From Desulfobulbaceae bacterium (GTDB lineage Bacteria; Desulfobacterota; Desulfobulbia; Desulfobulbales; Desulfobulbaceae): a stretch of 61,565 bases of DNA. Shown here piece after piece: positions 9,272 through 19,606 of the stretch (position 1 is the stretch's first letter; every line of letters starts with the position of its first letter). The DNA is taken from NCBI GenBank assembly GCA_024763055.1, contig JANTGH010000002.1:1-61565 (forward strand). Reading direction: 5' to 3'. The translations under genes and the position numbers were made by a program. A model generated the notes under the pieces. It was not told where the DNA came from, did no database searches, and saw only the letters and a program-made list of their open reading frames with translations.

Positions 9272-10195
9272 TTGCCTGAACATCTTGTCGTTACACCAGT
9301 GCAGTCCGGTCAGCGTCTGGATCATTTTCTCGTCCAGCAATTTTCCAATTTCTCCCGGGCTGTTCTTGGTCGTTTGATTCTTTCAGGGGATATTCGTGTA
9401 AATAATCGTCTCGTCAAAACCGGATACCGGCTGAAAAAAAATGACGATATTTCAGTATGTTTTCCAAGGCAGGAATCTCCTTCGCTTCTCGCCCAGCCAA
9501 TAGATTTCGGTATTCTTTATGAAGACAATGCGTTATTGGTAATTGATAAACCTGCGGGTTTGGTTGTCCATCCCGGTGATGGTCACAGGCAGGGGACCCT
9601 GGCCAATGGGCTTCTTTATTACTGCGGCTCCCTTCCCGGCACGGATAACTTACGCCCTGGAATTGTTCACAGGCTGGATAAAGATACCTCAGGTATCATG
9701 CTTGTTGCTAAAACTGAAAATGCCTTGAAAACACTTGGGGAAAGTTTTAAAAATCGCAGGGTTTCCAAAACTTATCATACAATTTTGCTCAGGAATCTCA
9801 ATCAGGAAAACGGGCGTATAGTGGCTCCAATTGGTCGACATCCGGTAAACCGGAAGAAAATGGCAATCCGCTGGAATAAGGGCCGCTATGCTGCTACCAA
9901 GTGGAGGGTACTGAAGCAATGGCCAGGTTTTTGTTTTGCAGAAATCGATCTTGAAACAGGTCGTACTCATCAGATACGTGTCCATATGGCCTCTCTTGGT
10001 TCGCCTGTTGCCGGTGATCGTTTATATGGAGGAACTCTTCGTGCCGAGGTTGGCCTGCCGATTACCCGTCAACTCCTGCACGCATCGACTCTCTGTTTTC
10101 ATCATCCTTTTTCGGACAAAAAGCTGCAGTTTACAGCGCCTCTGCCTGAAGATATGCAAAGGGTCCTCTCGCTGCTTGATGACCGTTTTTCTTGA
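9272..10195 (+). CDS. RluD-type 23S rRNA pseudouridine synthase
   Basis: Isomerises uridine to pseudouridine in rRNA. The 307-aa protein has an N-terminal S4 RNA-binding domain (residues 12-75), then the RluA-family catalytic domain with the motif HRLDKDTSG (catalytic Asp) near residue 133 and the R-x-H-Q-I-R motif near residue 228. The start is the TTG at 9272, immediately before PEHLVVTPVQSGQRLDHFL; no ATG fits. It is followed after 3 bp by coaE, suggesting translational coupling. Which uridine it modifies cannot be read from sequence. Confidence 0.92.
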   Translation: MPEHLVVTPVQSGQRLDHFLVQQFSNFSRAVLGRLILSGDIRVNNRLVKTGYRLKKNDDISVCFPRQESPSLLAQPIDFGILYEDNALLVIDKPAGLVVHPGDGHRQGTLANGLLYYCGSLPGTDNLRPGIVHRLDKDTSGIMLVAKTENALKTLGESFKNRRVSKTYHTILLRNLNQENGRIVAPIGRHPVNRKKMAIRWNKGRYAATKWRVLKQWPGFCFAEIDLETGRTHQIRVHMASLGSPVAGDRLYGGTLRAEVGLPITRQLLHASTLCFHHPFSDKKLQFTAPLPEDMQRVLSLLDDRFS

Positions 10196-10198
10196 AAT

Positions 10199-10780
10199 AT
10201 GATTATCGGCATAACAGGAGGAATCGGTTCCGGTAAAAGCAGAGTGGCAAACTATTGGTCACGTGTTTTTGATCTTTCATTGATTAATCTTGATACTATT
10301 TGCAGACAGTTGCTGACCAAGGGTCAGCCAGGCTGGTTAGCCTTGAAAAAACAATTCGGTTCCCGTTTTTTTCAATTGGGTAACCATCTGGACCGGCCTG
10401 CTTTTCGTCAGGCTCTTTTTTGTGAAGAAAGTTTGCGTAATACAGTGGATAATTTATTGCATCCTCTGGCAAAATCATGCATGAAAAAAGAGCTTCAGCG
10501 TTATGCTGATACAGTTGTTCTTGTTGAGATACCACTTCTTTTTGAGGCAGGATGGCAGCAGGAAGTAGATAAAATTGTAGTTGTTTTTGCTGACCGGGAA
10601 ACCAGGTGCGCACGGCTTATGGTTAGAGACGGGGTGACCAGGAAAGAAGCTTATCAGGCCTTGCGAATTCAGTTGTTTTTTGAAGAAAAAATTATGGCAG
10701 CTGATAATGTTGTTGACAATAGCGGTTTTTGGAGCGATACATGCCTGCAAATTTTACATCTCGGGCGACTGTATATTTAA
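10199..10780 (+). CDS. coaE: Dephospho-CoA kinase
   Basis: Catalyses the last step of coenzyme A synthesis, phosphorylating the 3'-hydroxyl of dephospho-CoA. The 193-aa product starts with the P-loop GITGGIGSGKS and has the family's LVEIPLLFEAGW segment near residue 105. The gap after rluD is 3 bp, so the two are in one operon. The N-terminal half is less conserved than usual, but length and motifs fit. Confidence 0.93.
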   Translation: MIIGITGGIGSGKSRVANYWSRVFDLSLINLDTICRQLLTKGQPGWLALKKQFGSRFFQLGNHLDRPAFRQALFCEESLRNTVDNLLHPLAKSCMKKELQRYADTVVLVEIPLLFEAGWQQEVDKIVVVFADRETRCARLMVRDGVTRKEAYQALRIQLFFEEKIMAADNVVDNSGFWSDTCLQILHLGRLYI

Positions 10781-10813
10781 AGTGGTTGGCCATCTATTTT
10801 TAGCAGAAAACAC

Positions 10814-10842
10814 TTGACATGCAACTGTTAAACAAATATTTA
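10814..10842 (+). promoter_or_regulatory. Candidate sigma-70 promoter in the rho leader
   Basis: TTGACA (10814-10819) and TATTTA (10837-10842) are 17 bp apart, inside the 369-bp gap between coaE and rho. A second TTGACA lies at 11007-11012. A long untranslated leader before rho would fit the autoregulation known in other bacteria. No other feature is apparent in the gap. Confidence 0.35.
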
Positions 10843-11149
10843 ACAATATAGAAATCCAATCGTATCAAAGGCGGTTCTCAACTGTATACTCTGATTTTTC
10901 ATAAATCATAAACATTAATACATCTCAAGAATTGAGCCTTTTTATTTTCTCAAGTGTTACAAATTCAAGGCATTTTCTGCCGTAATTATTCTATAAATAA
11001 CTGCAATTGACATATTGTATCAGCAGCGGATAGTTGCTGTACGTAATGATAAAGCCTGCCGGATTTCAAGGAATTGTTTTTTACGATTTTTTGTTCCGAA
11101 GCAGTTTTTATTTTAATTTTAATGGCCTTACCGGAGGAAGACCTGGTCA

Positions 11150-12397
11150 ATGAATCCGACTGAACTGAAACATAAAAAAATTAAGGAACTGGTTAGTCTT
11201 GCTGCATCCCTCAAGATTGAAGGATACAGTACCATGCGTAAACAGGAGCTCATTTTTGCGATTTTAAAGGCACAGGCAAACGAAGCCGGGAAGCTCAGGG
11301 GGAGCGGAGTGCTTGAGGTCCTTCAGGATGGATTCGGATTTCTACGGGCTCCGGACTATAATTATCTGCCTGGGCCTGACGATATCTATGTGTCTCCTTC
11401 ACAGATTCGCAGGCTTAATCTGCGCACCGGTGATACCATAGAAGGTGAAGTGCGGGCCCCTAAGGAAAATGAACGTTATTTTGCGCTGCTTAAAGTCGAC
11501 AGTATCAACTTTGAGCCACCTGAGGCGGCAAGAAACAAGACGGCTTTTGTCAATCTGACGCCGTTATATCCTGAGGAGCCGATTAATCTTGAGCTTGAGT
11601 CGGATAATTATTCCATGCGCGTGCTCAATATTGCCGCGCCGCTTGGCAAAGGGCAACGTGGTTTGATTGTGGCGCCTCCGCGGACCGGCAAAACAGTGCT
11701 TATGCAGAAAATCGCTAATTCCATTGTCCATAATCATAAGGAAATCAAGCTTATTGTGCTGTTGATCGACGAGCGGCCTGAAGAAGTGACTGACATGAAA
11801 CGCAATGTCGCTGCAGAGGTTGTCAGTTCCACCTTTGATGAGCCTCCGCAACGCCACATTCAGGTGGCGGAGATGGTCATTGAAAAGGCTAAACGCCTTG
11901 TTGAACATAAGAACGATGTCGTTATACTTCTTGATTCCATAACCAGGCTTGCTCGAGCCTATAATACCGTTACTCCTGCTTCAGGAAAAATTCTGTCTGG
12001 TGGGGTGGAGGCAAATGCCCTGCACAGGCCTAAACGTTTTTTTGGTGCTGCCAGAAATGTTGAGGAAGGAGGAAGCCTGACGATTCTCGCCACTGCGCTC
12101 ATTGATACCGGCAGTCGCATGGATGAGGTTATTTTTGAGGAATTTAAAGGTACCGGAAATATGGAAATTGTCCTTGATCGTAAGATGGCAAATCGACGAA
12201 TCTATCCGACTGTCGATCTGCAGAAATCCGGTACCCGTAAGGAAGACCTGCTCCTGCCCGCCGATGAGATGAACAGGATCTGGATTTTACGTAAAATTCT
12301 TTCTTCTATGAATCCGGCCGATGCCATGGAGTTTTTGCTTGATCGAATGCGTCAGACGCAGTCAAATGAAGAGTTTTTTGCCTCCATGAATCAGTAG
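11150..12397 (+). CDS. rho: Transcription termination factor Rho
   Basis: Hexameric RNA-dependent ATPase and helicase that ends transcription. The 415-aa protein shows the N-terminal helical domain (residues 1-45), the cold-shock-like RNA-binding domain with [14 protein letters not shown], the Walker A motif APPRTGKT near residue 180, Walker [17 protein letters not shown], and the R-loop and arginine-finger regions. It heads rho-rpmE-prfA-prmC-murA, a common order. Confidence 0.97.
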   Translation: MNPTELKHKKIKELVSLAASLKIEGYSTMRKQELIFAILKAQANEAGKLRGSGVLEVLQDGFGFLRAPDYNYLPGPDDIYVSPSQIRRLNLRTGDTIEGEVRAPKENERYFALLKVDSINFEPPEAARNKTAFVNLTPLYPEEPINLELESDNYSMRVLNIAAPLGKGQRGLIVAPPRTGKTVLMQKIANSIVHNHKEIKLIVLLIDERPEEVTDMKRNVAAEVVSSTFDEPPQRHIQVAEMVIEKAKRLVEHKNDVVILLDSITRLARAYNTVTPASGKILSGGVEANALHRPKRFFGAARNVEEGGSLTILATALIDTGSRMDEVIFEEFKGTGNMEIVLDRKMANRRIYPTVDLQKSGTRKEDLLLPADEMNRIWILRKILSSMNPADAMEFLLDRMRQTQSNEEFFASMNQ

Positions 12398-12500
12398 GAC
12401 TTTTTTTTTCTTTTAAAATTAGTGTAGTCCGATTATATTTCCTCTTTTTATTTAAATTATGGCCCTGTATTTAGGGCGGACAATATGTGGAGGTACACCC

Positions 12501-12719
12501 ATGAAACCAAATATTCATCCAGAATATCATAAAATAACAGCTGTCTGCGCATGCGGCAATGAAGTTGAACTGGGCTCTGTGAACAAGGAGATGAAGGTTG
12601 AAATCTGTTCTGCCTGCCACCCCTTTTTTACCGGTAAACAGAAATTGATTGACACTGCAGGCCGGATTGAGAAATTTAAGAAAAAATACGCCAAGTTTAA
12701 CAAGAAAGACGACAAGTAG
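12501..12719 (+). CDS. rpmE: Large ribosomal subunit protein bL31, zinc-binding type
   Basis: A 72-aa protein of the large ribosomal subunit. The start at ATG 12501 follows a GGAGG Shine-Dalgarno and the conserved N-terminus MKPNIHPEY; an open stretch upstream is not family-like. Cysteines in CACG (near residue 18) and CSACH (near residue 37) make this the zinc-ribbon form. It has a strong terminator directly downstream. Confidence 0.96.
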   Translation: MKPNIHPEYHKITAVCACGNEVELGSVNKEMKVEICSACHPFFTGKQKLIDTAGRIEKFKKKYAKFNKKDDK

Positions 12720-12734
12720 ATTTTCCTTTTTTCC

Positions 12735-12769
12735 CCACATGACGACGGTTGTTGTCATGTGGTTTTTTT
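12735..12769 (+). terminator. Rho-independent terminator after rpmE
   Basis: The arms CCACATGAC (12735-12743) and GTCATGTGG (12754-12762) are followed by seven T. Confidence 0.9.
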
Positions 12770-12865
12770 ATTTTCCATCCAGCCATGACGCCGGCAATGC
12801 GTGGATAGTGACGTTTCAGCATCTTGGTCAATCTGTTTTGAATCCTTCCCAAACCATCAATTTAC

Positions 12866-13936
12866 ATGTTTGCGAACCTGTCTGATATTACTGAAAAACG
12901 TGAAACGCTTGAAATGCAGCTGTCTGATCCTGCTGTTGTCGGCGATCAGGAAAGGTATCAGAAACTGGTGCGTGAACATGCGCACGTGGCCAGGTTGGAT
13001 GAATTGTATACGGCTTATCAAACCGTTTGCCACGACCTTAAGGAACATACCGATATTCTTCGTAATGAGGCTGAGGATCCGGAGCTGGCTGAACTGGCCG
13101 GCAGTGAGATTGAAGAGCTTAACGAGAGAAAAGCCGCCCTTGAACAGGAAATTCGTGTTCTTTTATTGCCCCGTGATCCGAATGATGAAAAAAATACCCT
13201 GCTTGAGATAAGAGCAGGTACCGGTGGAGATGAAGCTGCCCTTTTTGTTGCGGATTTATTTCGTATGTACAGCCGTTATGCCGAAAATAAAGGTTGGAAA
13301 GTCGAAATCATGAGTTCAAATCCCATCGGGATTGGCGGATTCAAGGAAATTATTGCTCTGATCAGCGGTCATCAGGTTTATTCAAGATTAAAATATGAAT
13401 CCGGCGTGCACCGGGTGCAACGGGTGCCCGAAACCGAAACCCAGGGGCGGATACACACATCGGCTGTGACGGTAGCAATTATTCCCGAGGCCGAAGAAGT
13501 GGACTTGCATATTGAACCCGGTGAACTTAAATTTGATGTATACCGTTCTTCCGGCCCTGGTGGCCAGTCTGTCAACACCACTGATTCCGCTGTCAGAATA
13601 ACACACCTGCCTACCGGATTGGTGGTAACCTGCCAGGATGAAAAGTCTCAGCATAAGAACAAGGCCAAAGCACTTCAGGTCCTGCGTGCGCGCCTGCTTG
13701 ATCAAATTCAGCAGGAACAGCATGATAAGATTTCCCAGGAGCGTAAAAGCCAGGTGGGCAGCGGTGATAGAAGCGAGAGGATTCGAACCTATAATTTTCC
13801 TCAGGGCCGAATCACCGATCATCGTATTAACCTGACCCTGTACAAACTTGAACAGATTCTTTCCGGTAATCTTGATGAGGTTATACTCCCGCTGGTTACT
13901 CATTACCAGACTGAAGCACTCAATCTCCTGCAGTAA
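12866..13936 (+). CDS. prfA: Peptide chain release factor 1
   Basis: Recognises UAA and UAG and releases the finished peptide. The 356-aa product has the GGQ peptidyl-hydrolysis motif in [14 protein letters not shown], and the codon-recognition segment [12 protein letters not shown], where the P-x-T tripeptide marks RF1 rather than RF2. RF1 does not read UGA, which is relevant to the in-frame UGA at 23496. prmC, which methylates the GGQ glutamine, follows. Confidence 0.96.
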   Translation: MFANLSDITEKRETLEMQLSDPAVVGDQERYQKLVREHAHVARLDELYTAYQTVCHDLKEHTDILRNEAEDPELAELAGSEIEELNERKAALEQEIRVLLLPRDPNDEKNTLLEIRAGTGGDEAALFVADLFRMYSRYAENKGWKVEIMSSNPIGIGGFKEIIALISGHQVYSRLKYESGVHRVQRVPETETQGRIHTSAVTVAIIPEAEEVDLHIEPGELKFDVYRSSGPGGQSVNTTDSAVRITHLPTGLVVTCQDEKSQHKNKAKALQVLRARLLDQIQQEQHDKISQERKSQVGSGDRSERIRTYNFPQGRITDHRINLTLYKLEQILSGNLDEVILPLVTHYQTEALNLLQ

Positions 13937-13990
13937 CAACAGGTTCGATGCTGGTCGCTCCAGTCTCCTGTATTCGGCTGTTTATTGCTC

Positions 13991-14090
13991 ACGTAACCAG
14001 AATAGCTGAATAAAATTTTAAGGACTCAGCCACAACGAATAATAAAAATGTCCCGGAAGTTAAAGCCTCAAGGACCCACTTTCATATAAA
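13991..14090 (+). repeat. Dispersed element B, copy 1
   Basis: This 100-bp segment between prfA and prmC is about 90 percent identical to 34171-34270, in the same orientation. It begins CGTAACCAG, contains TAAAATTTTAAGGAC and CAGCCACAACGAA, and ends GGACCCACTTTC. A short stem can form between a GCTG and the following CAGC. More diverged relatives lie at 4476 and, reversed, at 47985-48033. Confidence 0.85.
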
Positions 14091-14119
14091 CCCTCCCTTC
14101 CCTGGTTTTGACCAATATT

Positions 14120-15001
14120 ATGATTGAGCTTGCTGCCAAGACCGGTACATTGACTGTCGGCGAGCTACTTGCAGAAGCAATCTCCGTGTTTCAGAATACC
14201 GGGTGCGTGCGTCCTCGATTTGAGGCTGAATATCTTTTACAGGCAGCTCTTGGTCTAAATAAGGTCACCTTGTTTTTATCCTCCAAAAAAATAGTCGCTC
14301 CAGAAGATATTGTCTGCTATCAAGGTATGCTTGACAGACGACTTGCCTGCGAACCCCTGCAATATATTGCTGGAGAAGTCGAGTTCTGGTCCAGAAATTT
14401 TCTGGTGACGCCCGATGTATTGATTCCGAGGCAGGAGACGGAATTTGTCCTTGAGCAGGTTCTTTTCCTTGCTGGACAGCAACCCGACGTTTGTCGACGA
14501 GTGTTGGATATGGGAACCGGCAGCGGTATCATAGCCGCGGTTCTGGCTGATGAACTCTCCTGTCAAGTGATAGCTGTAGATTCATCACCCTCCGCACTTA
14601 AAGTAGCCAGCACAAATATCAATGCCCATCATCTGCAAACCAGGGTAAGTTTTGTTTGCTCTGATCTGTTTACAGCCGTTTCCCGGTCGCAACAGTTCGA
14701 TATTATAGTCTCTAATCCGCCCTATGTGGCCGAGGCTGAAAAAGATAACCTGCATCCTGAAGTTACCGTTTACGAGCCGTTTTCCGCCTTGTTTGCTGGT
14801 CCGGACGGCCTTGACTGCTACCGACACCTTATCCCTGGGAGTTATGAATATCTACGGCCTGGAGGTTGGTTATGTCTTGAAATCGGAGCGCATCAGGGGC
14901 CGGCTATTATAAAAATGCTCGAGGGTAATGGATATCTTGATGTGGCTATCCTTTCCGACTATGCTGGTCAGCCTCGATTTGCACAAGGAAAAAAAGAATA
15001 G
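14120..15001 (+). CDS. prmC: Release factor glutamine N5-methyltransferase
   Basis: Methylates the glutamine of the GGQ motif of release factors with S-adenosylmethionine. The protein is about 293 aa from ATG 14120; a TTG at 14108 would add four residues and neither has a good Shine-Dalgarno. The SAM motif VLDMGTGSGIIAAVLA and the catalytic NPPYV motif are present, with the helical substrate-binding N-terminus and IPRQETEF linker. It stands directly after prfA, its substrate gene, separated by repeat B. Confidence 0.94.
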   Translation: MIELAAKTGTLTVGELLAEAISVFQNTGCVRPRFEAEYLLQAALGLNKVTLFLSSKKIVAPEDIVCYQGMLDRRLACEPLQYIAGEVEFWSRNFLVTPDVLIPRQETEFVLEQVLFLAGQQPDVCRRVLDMGTGSGIIAAVLADELSCQVIAVDSSPSALKVASTNINAHHLQTRVSFVCSDLFTAVSRSQQFDIIVSNPPYVAEAEKDNLHPEVTVYEPFSALFAGPDGLDCYRHLIPGSYEYLRPGGWLCLEIGAHQGPAIIKMLEGNGYLDVAILSDYAGQPRFAQGKKE

Positions 15002-15020
15002 CATATAACGTATAAAAAAC

Positions 15021-16313
15021 ATGGATACTATAATTATACGAGGGGGAAAACCCCTGCATGGAACCGTTAAAATAAGTGGTGCTAAGAATGCTGCTCTGCC
15101 GATTCTTGCGGCAACGCTTCTCGTTGCCGGCACACATATTGTCCGGAACGTGCCTGATCTTCGGGATACCCGCACCATGCTGCAGCTTCTCGAAACCCTT
15201 GGCGCAACACATCGGCGTGAGGGGACAACAGTGTATGTTGACACCTGCGAGCTTTCCGGTGCTGAGGCTCCGTATGAACTGGTCAAGACCATGCGGGCTT
15301 CCGTTCTTGTGCTTGGGCCGTTGCTCACCCGTGCAGGTTATGCCAGAGTTTCACTGCCGGGTGGCTGTGCCATTGGAGCACGGCCGATCAATTATCATTT
15401 AAAGGGATTTGAACAACTCGGAGTGCGGACAATCCTTGCTCAGGGGTATGTAGAGGCACGTTGTAAGGATGTACTGACAGGCAGCACCGTATATTTTGAT
15501 ACGCCAACAGTGACTGGTACGGAAAACCTGCTCATGGCATCTGTTATGGCCACGGGAACGACGATCATAAAAAACGCCGCCCGTGAACCGGAGGTAGGCA
15601 ATCTTGTTGACATGCTCATGACCATGGGCGCAGATATTGAAGGTAAAGACACCGACCGGTTGACTGTTCATGGGGTTCGATCCCTGCAACCGGCAACAAT
15701 TGATATTATCCCTGACCGGATTGAAACCGGAACCTATTTAATTGCCGTTGCCGCTACTGGTGGACGGGTGCGGGTTGAACAGTGCAATCCGACGCACCTT
15801 CCGGCTCTGACCGAGAAACTTCGGTCAGCCGGAATAGCTGTTGAAGAGGAGGAGGGGGCATTTACTGTTTCCTGCTCGGAACAGGTAGAGAGAAATCAAT
15901 GCCGCCTGCGAAGCGTTGATGTGAAGACTCTTGTTTATCCCGGGTTTCCAACCGATTTGCAGGCACAGTTTATGGCGCTTGTTATCCAGGCGGAAGGTAC
16001 CTCTATCATTCACGAGACGATTTTTGAAAACAGGTTTATGCATGTGGCGGAACTGCAACGGTTGGGAGCTGACATTACTATAGACGGGGCGAGCGCCGTG
16101 GTACGGGGAATTTCTCTGGAAAAAATATGCGGTGCCCCTGTTATGGCAACCGACCTGCGTGCGTCAGCCTCTCTTGTGATAGCCGGGCTTGTCGCCAGCG
16201 GTATCACCGAAATTTCACGTATTTACCATCTCGAACGGGGGTATGAAAATATGATAGAAAAGTTACAGGCTCTTGGCGCCGATATCCACCGGAGCTCATC
16301 AACCATCGTATGA
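15021..16313 (+). CDS. murA: UDP-N-acetylglucosamine 1-carboxyvinyltransferase
   Basis: First committed step of peptidoglycan synthesis, transferring enolpyruvate from PEP to UDP-GlcNAc. The 430-aa product has the N-terminal [20 protein letters not shown] signature and the active-site cysteine in [11 protein letters not shown] near residue 119, so it should be fosfomycin-sensitive by family knowledge. The last 15 bp overlap the 3' end of the convergent histidine kinase gene. Confidence 0.97.
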   Translation: MDTIIIRGGKPLHGTVKISGAKNAALPILAATLLVAGTHIVRNVPDLRDTRTMLQLLETLGATHRREGTTVYVDTCELSGAEAPYELVKTMRASVLVLGPLLTRAGYARVSLPGGCAIGARPINYHLKGFEQLGVRTILAQGYVEARCKDVLTGSTVYFDTPTVTGTENLLMASVMATGTTIIKNAAREPEVGNLVDMLMTMGADIEGKDTDRLTVHGVRSLQPATIDIIPDRIETGTYLIAVAATGGRVRVEQCNPTHLPALTEKLRSAGIAVEEEEGAFTVSCSEQVERNQCRLRSVDVKTLVYPGFPTDLQAQFMALVIQAEGTSIIHETIFENRFMHVAELQRLGADITIDGASAVVRGISLEKICGAPVMATDLRASASLVIAGLVASGITEISRIYHLERGYENMIEKLQALGADIHRSSSTIV

Positions 16314-18035
16314 AGGCAGGGGAAGAAAAATTCGAAAAGTGCACCCTTTTCCCGGGCGGGTGTCTACGTCAATATTGCCCTTGTGAAGTTCAATGATTTG
16401 TTGAACTATGGCCAGGCCGAGTCCGGTGCCGTTTTCTCTCGTCGAAAAGAATGGCTGAAATATTTTTTGTTTGATTTCGGGATTGATCCCCGGGCCCCTG
16501 TCGCTCACCTCAAGGCAGAGAGTATTTTGATTATTTTTCTTTTCTTCGTGGGCCGATATAGTAATCGGCCCATCTTCTCTTTGTGAAAATGTCAGACTGT
16601 TTTCCAACAGATGGCTGAGAACGGTCTGCAACTGCTGGCGGTCACCAAAGACATCAAGGTTTTCCTGAATTTCAGTTCGGATGGTGCCATCCATATACCC
16701 AGCCTGAAGATTATCTGATGCGGTGATGGTTTCATCAACGACCCTTTTCAGGGCAAACCATTCTTCCTGCATGGGTGCGGGCCGTGCAAATTGCAAAAAT
16801 TCGGTAATTGTTTTTGCCATTCGTTTTGATTCACGAAAAATAATATTACTGAGCGTTTTTCCTCTTCCGTTTTTTCCCGCCTCTTCCACGGCAAGTAACT
16901 GCGCGGAACCGGAAATTGCGGCCAGCGGATTTCTGAAATCATGTGCTATGGAGGCGCTGAGTTCACCGATTGCAGCCATTTTTTCAGCTTCATGGACTCT
17001 TTTTTCCATTTTTTCAACAGCGCTGATATCCTGCAGGGTAATGACCTTGCAGTCGTCATGACCTGCTTCGGCAACATCGGGAGGAGCTGGCAGGTTGAGG
17101 CGTGAAAATGAGTAGCCTGCTCGAATCATGGTTCCGTTTTTCTTCTTGAGATCTAAAACCAGGCGGGTGAATGTGTGGTCAAGTTTGAGGCCTGGAATAA
17201 AATCTTCAATAGGGTGTCCCAAAACCTCTTTGGCTGGATATCCGGTAATTCGTCCTGCCGCGGCATTATAGGAGGTGATCTCTCCCCGTTCATCCACTGT
17301 TATAATGCCTGTTGCAATATCATCAAAGATCTGTTTGTACAAAAGGGAAAGACGGTCAAATTCAAAGGAAGTCCTGGTCAGCGCTTCTTCCGTTGATCGT
17401 AAACGGGCGGCCAGTGTCCCACTGAGCAATGCTGTTATGAAAAAAGTTACCCCGTAGATGGCAAAAAGATTGGTGGATTTAAGCAGGTCATGAACGGGAA
17501 TATAACCGGCACTGGTCATGTAGCCGGGAACAATCCCCATGTACTCAAGGAAAAGCACGATCCCATACAGTAGCGTTGCCGCGGCGGCAGACATAAACCC
17601 ACCAATACGATACATGATTAAACCGCCTGCGATTACAGGCATGATAAAGACCGGCGTAAAAATGGACTGGCTGCAGCCGGTTCCGTAGACGAGAAGAGCG
17701 GCAAAGACTGTATCACTGAGGAACTGGATCAAACTGAATCGTTTCAAATGCAGGTCACTTTTCTGCACCGTTGCCGATGAACCGACTGAAAAAATAAAGA
17801 GTATGGAGAGAAAGGCCAGGATCACCGTGTCCGACGGCAGGATAACCTGGGTGCCGAGTGAGCCTAAGACAACCGTAACGCCTATCAGCAGCGTGAAAAA
17901 AATAACACGGATCAGGAGCAGCCAGAGGATGTGGCGGCGAAATTGATCGTTGTTGCTCGATATCGGGGCTAATGCCCGCAGGAGACGACCGGCTTTGGTT
18001 CCATGCTTGTGCGGGTGTTTATTATCAGAGGCCAC
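16299..18035 (-). CDS. PilS-like membrane histidine kinase with PAS domain
   Basis: A 578-aa sensor kinase. Six hydrophobic segments occupy roughly residues 38-215, as in PilS-type sensors, followed by a PAS domain (about 245-330), the HisKA box with [24 protein letters not shown] (phospho-acceptor His), and a HATPase domain with the N box and G boxes ([15 protein letters not shown]). It lies 2 bp downstream of a sigma-54 regulator on the same strand and must act with it. No pilus genes are visible in the window, so its target is open. Its 3' end overlaps murA. Confidence 0.92.
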   Translation of the reverse strand: MASDNKHPHKHGTKAGRLLRALAPISSNNDQFRRHILWLLLIRVIFFTLLIGVTVVLGSLGTQVILPSDTVILAFLSILFIFSVGSSATVQKSDLHLKRFSLIQFLSDTVFAALLVYGTGCSQSIFTPVFIMPVIAGGLIMYRIGGFMSAAAATLLYGIVLFLEYMGIVPGYMTSAGYIPVHDLLKSTNLFAIYGVTFFITALLSGTLAARLRSTEEALTRTSFEFDRLSLLYKQIFDDIATGIITVDERGEITSYNAAAGRITGYPAKEVLGHPIEDFIPGLKLDHTFTRLVLDLKKKNGTMIRAGYSFSRLNLPAPPDVAEAGHDDCKVITLQDISAVEKMEKRVHEAEKMAAIGELSASIAHDFRNPLAAISGSAQLLAVEEAGKNGRGKTLSNIIFRESKRMAKTITEFLQFARPAPMQEEWFALKRVVDETITASDNLQAGYMDGTIRTEIQENLDVFGDRQQLQTVLSHLLENSLTFSQREDGPITISAHEEKKNNQNTLCLEVSDRGPGINPEIKQKIFQPFFSTRENGTGLGLAIVQQIIELHKGNIDVDTRPGKGCTFRIFLPLPSYDG

Positions 18036-18037
18036 GG

Positions 18038-19411
18038 TTAATCTATGTTGTATTTTTTTGTTTTATAGCGAAGAGATCTGAAGCTTATTCTTAACAGATC
18101 AGCAGCGCGCATTTTTGAATTTCCGGCCTTTTTCAGGGCATGTTTGATCATTTCCTTTTCAACACTCAAAAGCACCTCTTCCATTCCACGTTCAAAGAGT
18201 TCCTGTTCATCCTCGGCCGCAGTAAAGAGAGGCCTGTTATTTTGTTTTTCAGGGGACTTGTTTTGTTTGTGCAACGAGAGGATAAGACTTTCCGGGAGAA
18301 TAATATTTGAAGATTCAAGGGCCACACCGCGTTCAATGATATTTTCCAGCTCACGCACATTACCGGGGAAATCATACTCCATCAGTACCTCAAGCCCATA
18401 GGACGAGATAGTTTGCACTTTTTTTCCCATGATTTTTGAATACTTTTCAAGAAAATGTTCCACAAGCAACGGTACATCTTCTTTTCGTTCACGTAACGGC
18501 GGCACCCGGATGGGAACAACGGCAAGGCGATAATAGAGGTCCTCTCGAAAGTTTTCCTGAATAATCTCATCTTCAAGGTTTCTATTGGTTGCGGCAATGA
18601 TGCGTACATTGATCTGTTTTGTTTTGGTTGAACCAACCGGCATGAATTCACGTTCTTGCAGTACCCGTAAAAGTTTGGTTTGAATAATGGGGGTCAGTTC
18701 GCCGATTTCGTCTAAAAAGGCTGTGCCGCCATCAGCCTGTTGAAAAAGACCGGCCTTATTGTTAATGGCTCCAGTGAACGAGCCTTTCATGTGTCCGAAA
18801 AGTTCACTCTCGAGCAGACTTTCAGGAATCGCGCTGCAGGTAATGGGAATAAAGGGATGGTCAACAACTCGTGAGTGTCGATGGATAGCTTTTGCGACCA
18901 GCTCCTTGCCGGTTCCGGATTCACCGTAAATCAAAACGTTGGCCGGCGTTGGCGCAATGCGTTTAATCAGGTCGAATATTTTGACCATCTCTGATCCCCG
19001 GCCGATTATCTCGGGAAAATCATCCCTGGAGGCGGCAGGAAGAGGGTCAGGAGTTTTGGAAGTTGCGGATGCAATGACCTCTTTAATCTCATCGACATTA
19101 AAGGGCTTGGTAATATAATCAAACGCACCGTTTTTCATGGCGGTAACGGCGTCGTCAGGAGAGGCAAAAGCGGTGATCATGATGACCGGCAGGGTATTGT
19201 TTTTGCTTTTGAGTGCGGACAGAAGTTCCAGGCCGCCCATGCCGGGCATGCGGATATCCGAGACAACGAGATCAAGGGTATTGCTGCCGGCGAGTTCCAG
19301 AGCCTCGGCGCCGTTGGCGGCAGTCAGAATGCGGTAGCCTTCTTTCTCAAGTAAAATCGTGAGAAATTCACGCATACTGAGTTCGTCATCAACAACAAGA
19401 ATCGTCTGCAT
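18038..19411 (-). CDS. PilR-like sigma-54-dependent response regulator
   Basis: A 457-aa NtrC-type activator. The receiver domain (1-120) has the acidic pocket DDE and the phospho-acceptor Asp in DLVVSDIRMPG. The AAA+ domain has Walker A GESGTGKE, the sigma-54 loop as GSFTGA instead of GAFTGA, and Walker B GGTAFLDEIGEL. A Fis-type helix-turn-helix is at the C-terminus (RAADLLRISFRSLRYKTKK). I chose ATG at 19411; a TTG two codons upstream is possible. The gene is transcribed with the PilS-like kinase and divergently from tatC. Confidence 0.92.
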   Translation of the reverse strand: MQTILVVDDELSMREFLTILLEKEGYRILTAANGAEALELAGSNTLDLVVSDIRMPGMGGLELLSALKSKNNTLPVIMITAFASPDDAVTAMKNGAFDYITKPFNVDEIKEVIASATSKTPDPLPAASRDDFPEIIGRGSEMVKIFDLIKRIAPTPANVLIYGESGTGKELVAKAIHRHSRVVDHPFIPITCSAIPESLLESELFGHMKGSFTGAINNKAGLFQQADGGTAFLDEIGELTPIIQTKLLRVLQEREFMPVGSTKTKQINVRIIAATNRNLEDEIIQENFREDLYYRLAVVPIRVPPLRERKEDVPLLVEHFLEKYSKIMGKKVQTISSYGLEVLMEYDFPGNVRELENIIERGVALESSNIILPESLILSLHKQNKSPEKQNNRPLFTAAEDEQELFERGMEEVLLSVEKEMIKHALKKAGNSKMRAADLLRISFRSLRYKTKKYNID

Positions 19412-19606
19412 GGTCAAGGGGAAACAGTCTGTAAATACTTTAAAAGGTGAACTGCTTTAGTTTATCTGCTGAAAAGAAAAGAGTCAAATATTTACCCGCA
19501 TGCATAACGCTAAGCCGTTTACAATGGCAATGGAATAGGGTACATTAAGTGCAATTGTACACTTGTATAAAAACGAGATTGAAAAATACGCGCCAAAGCC
19601 TATCCC

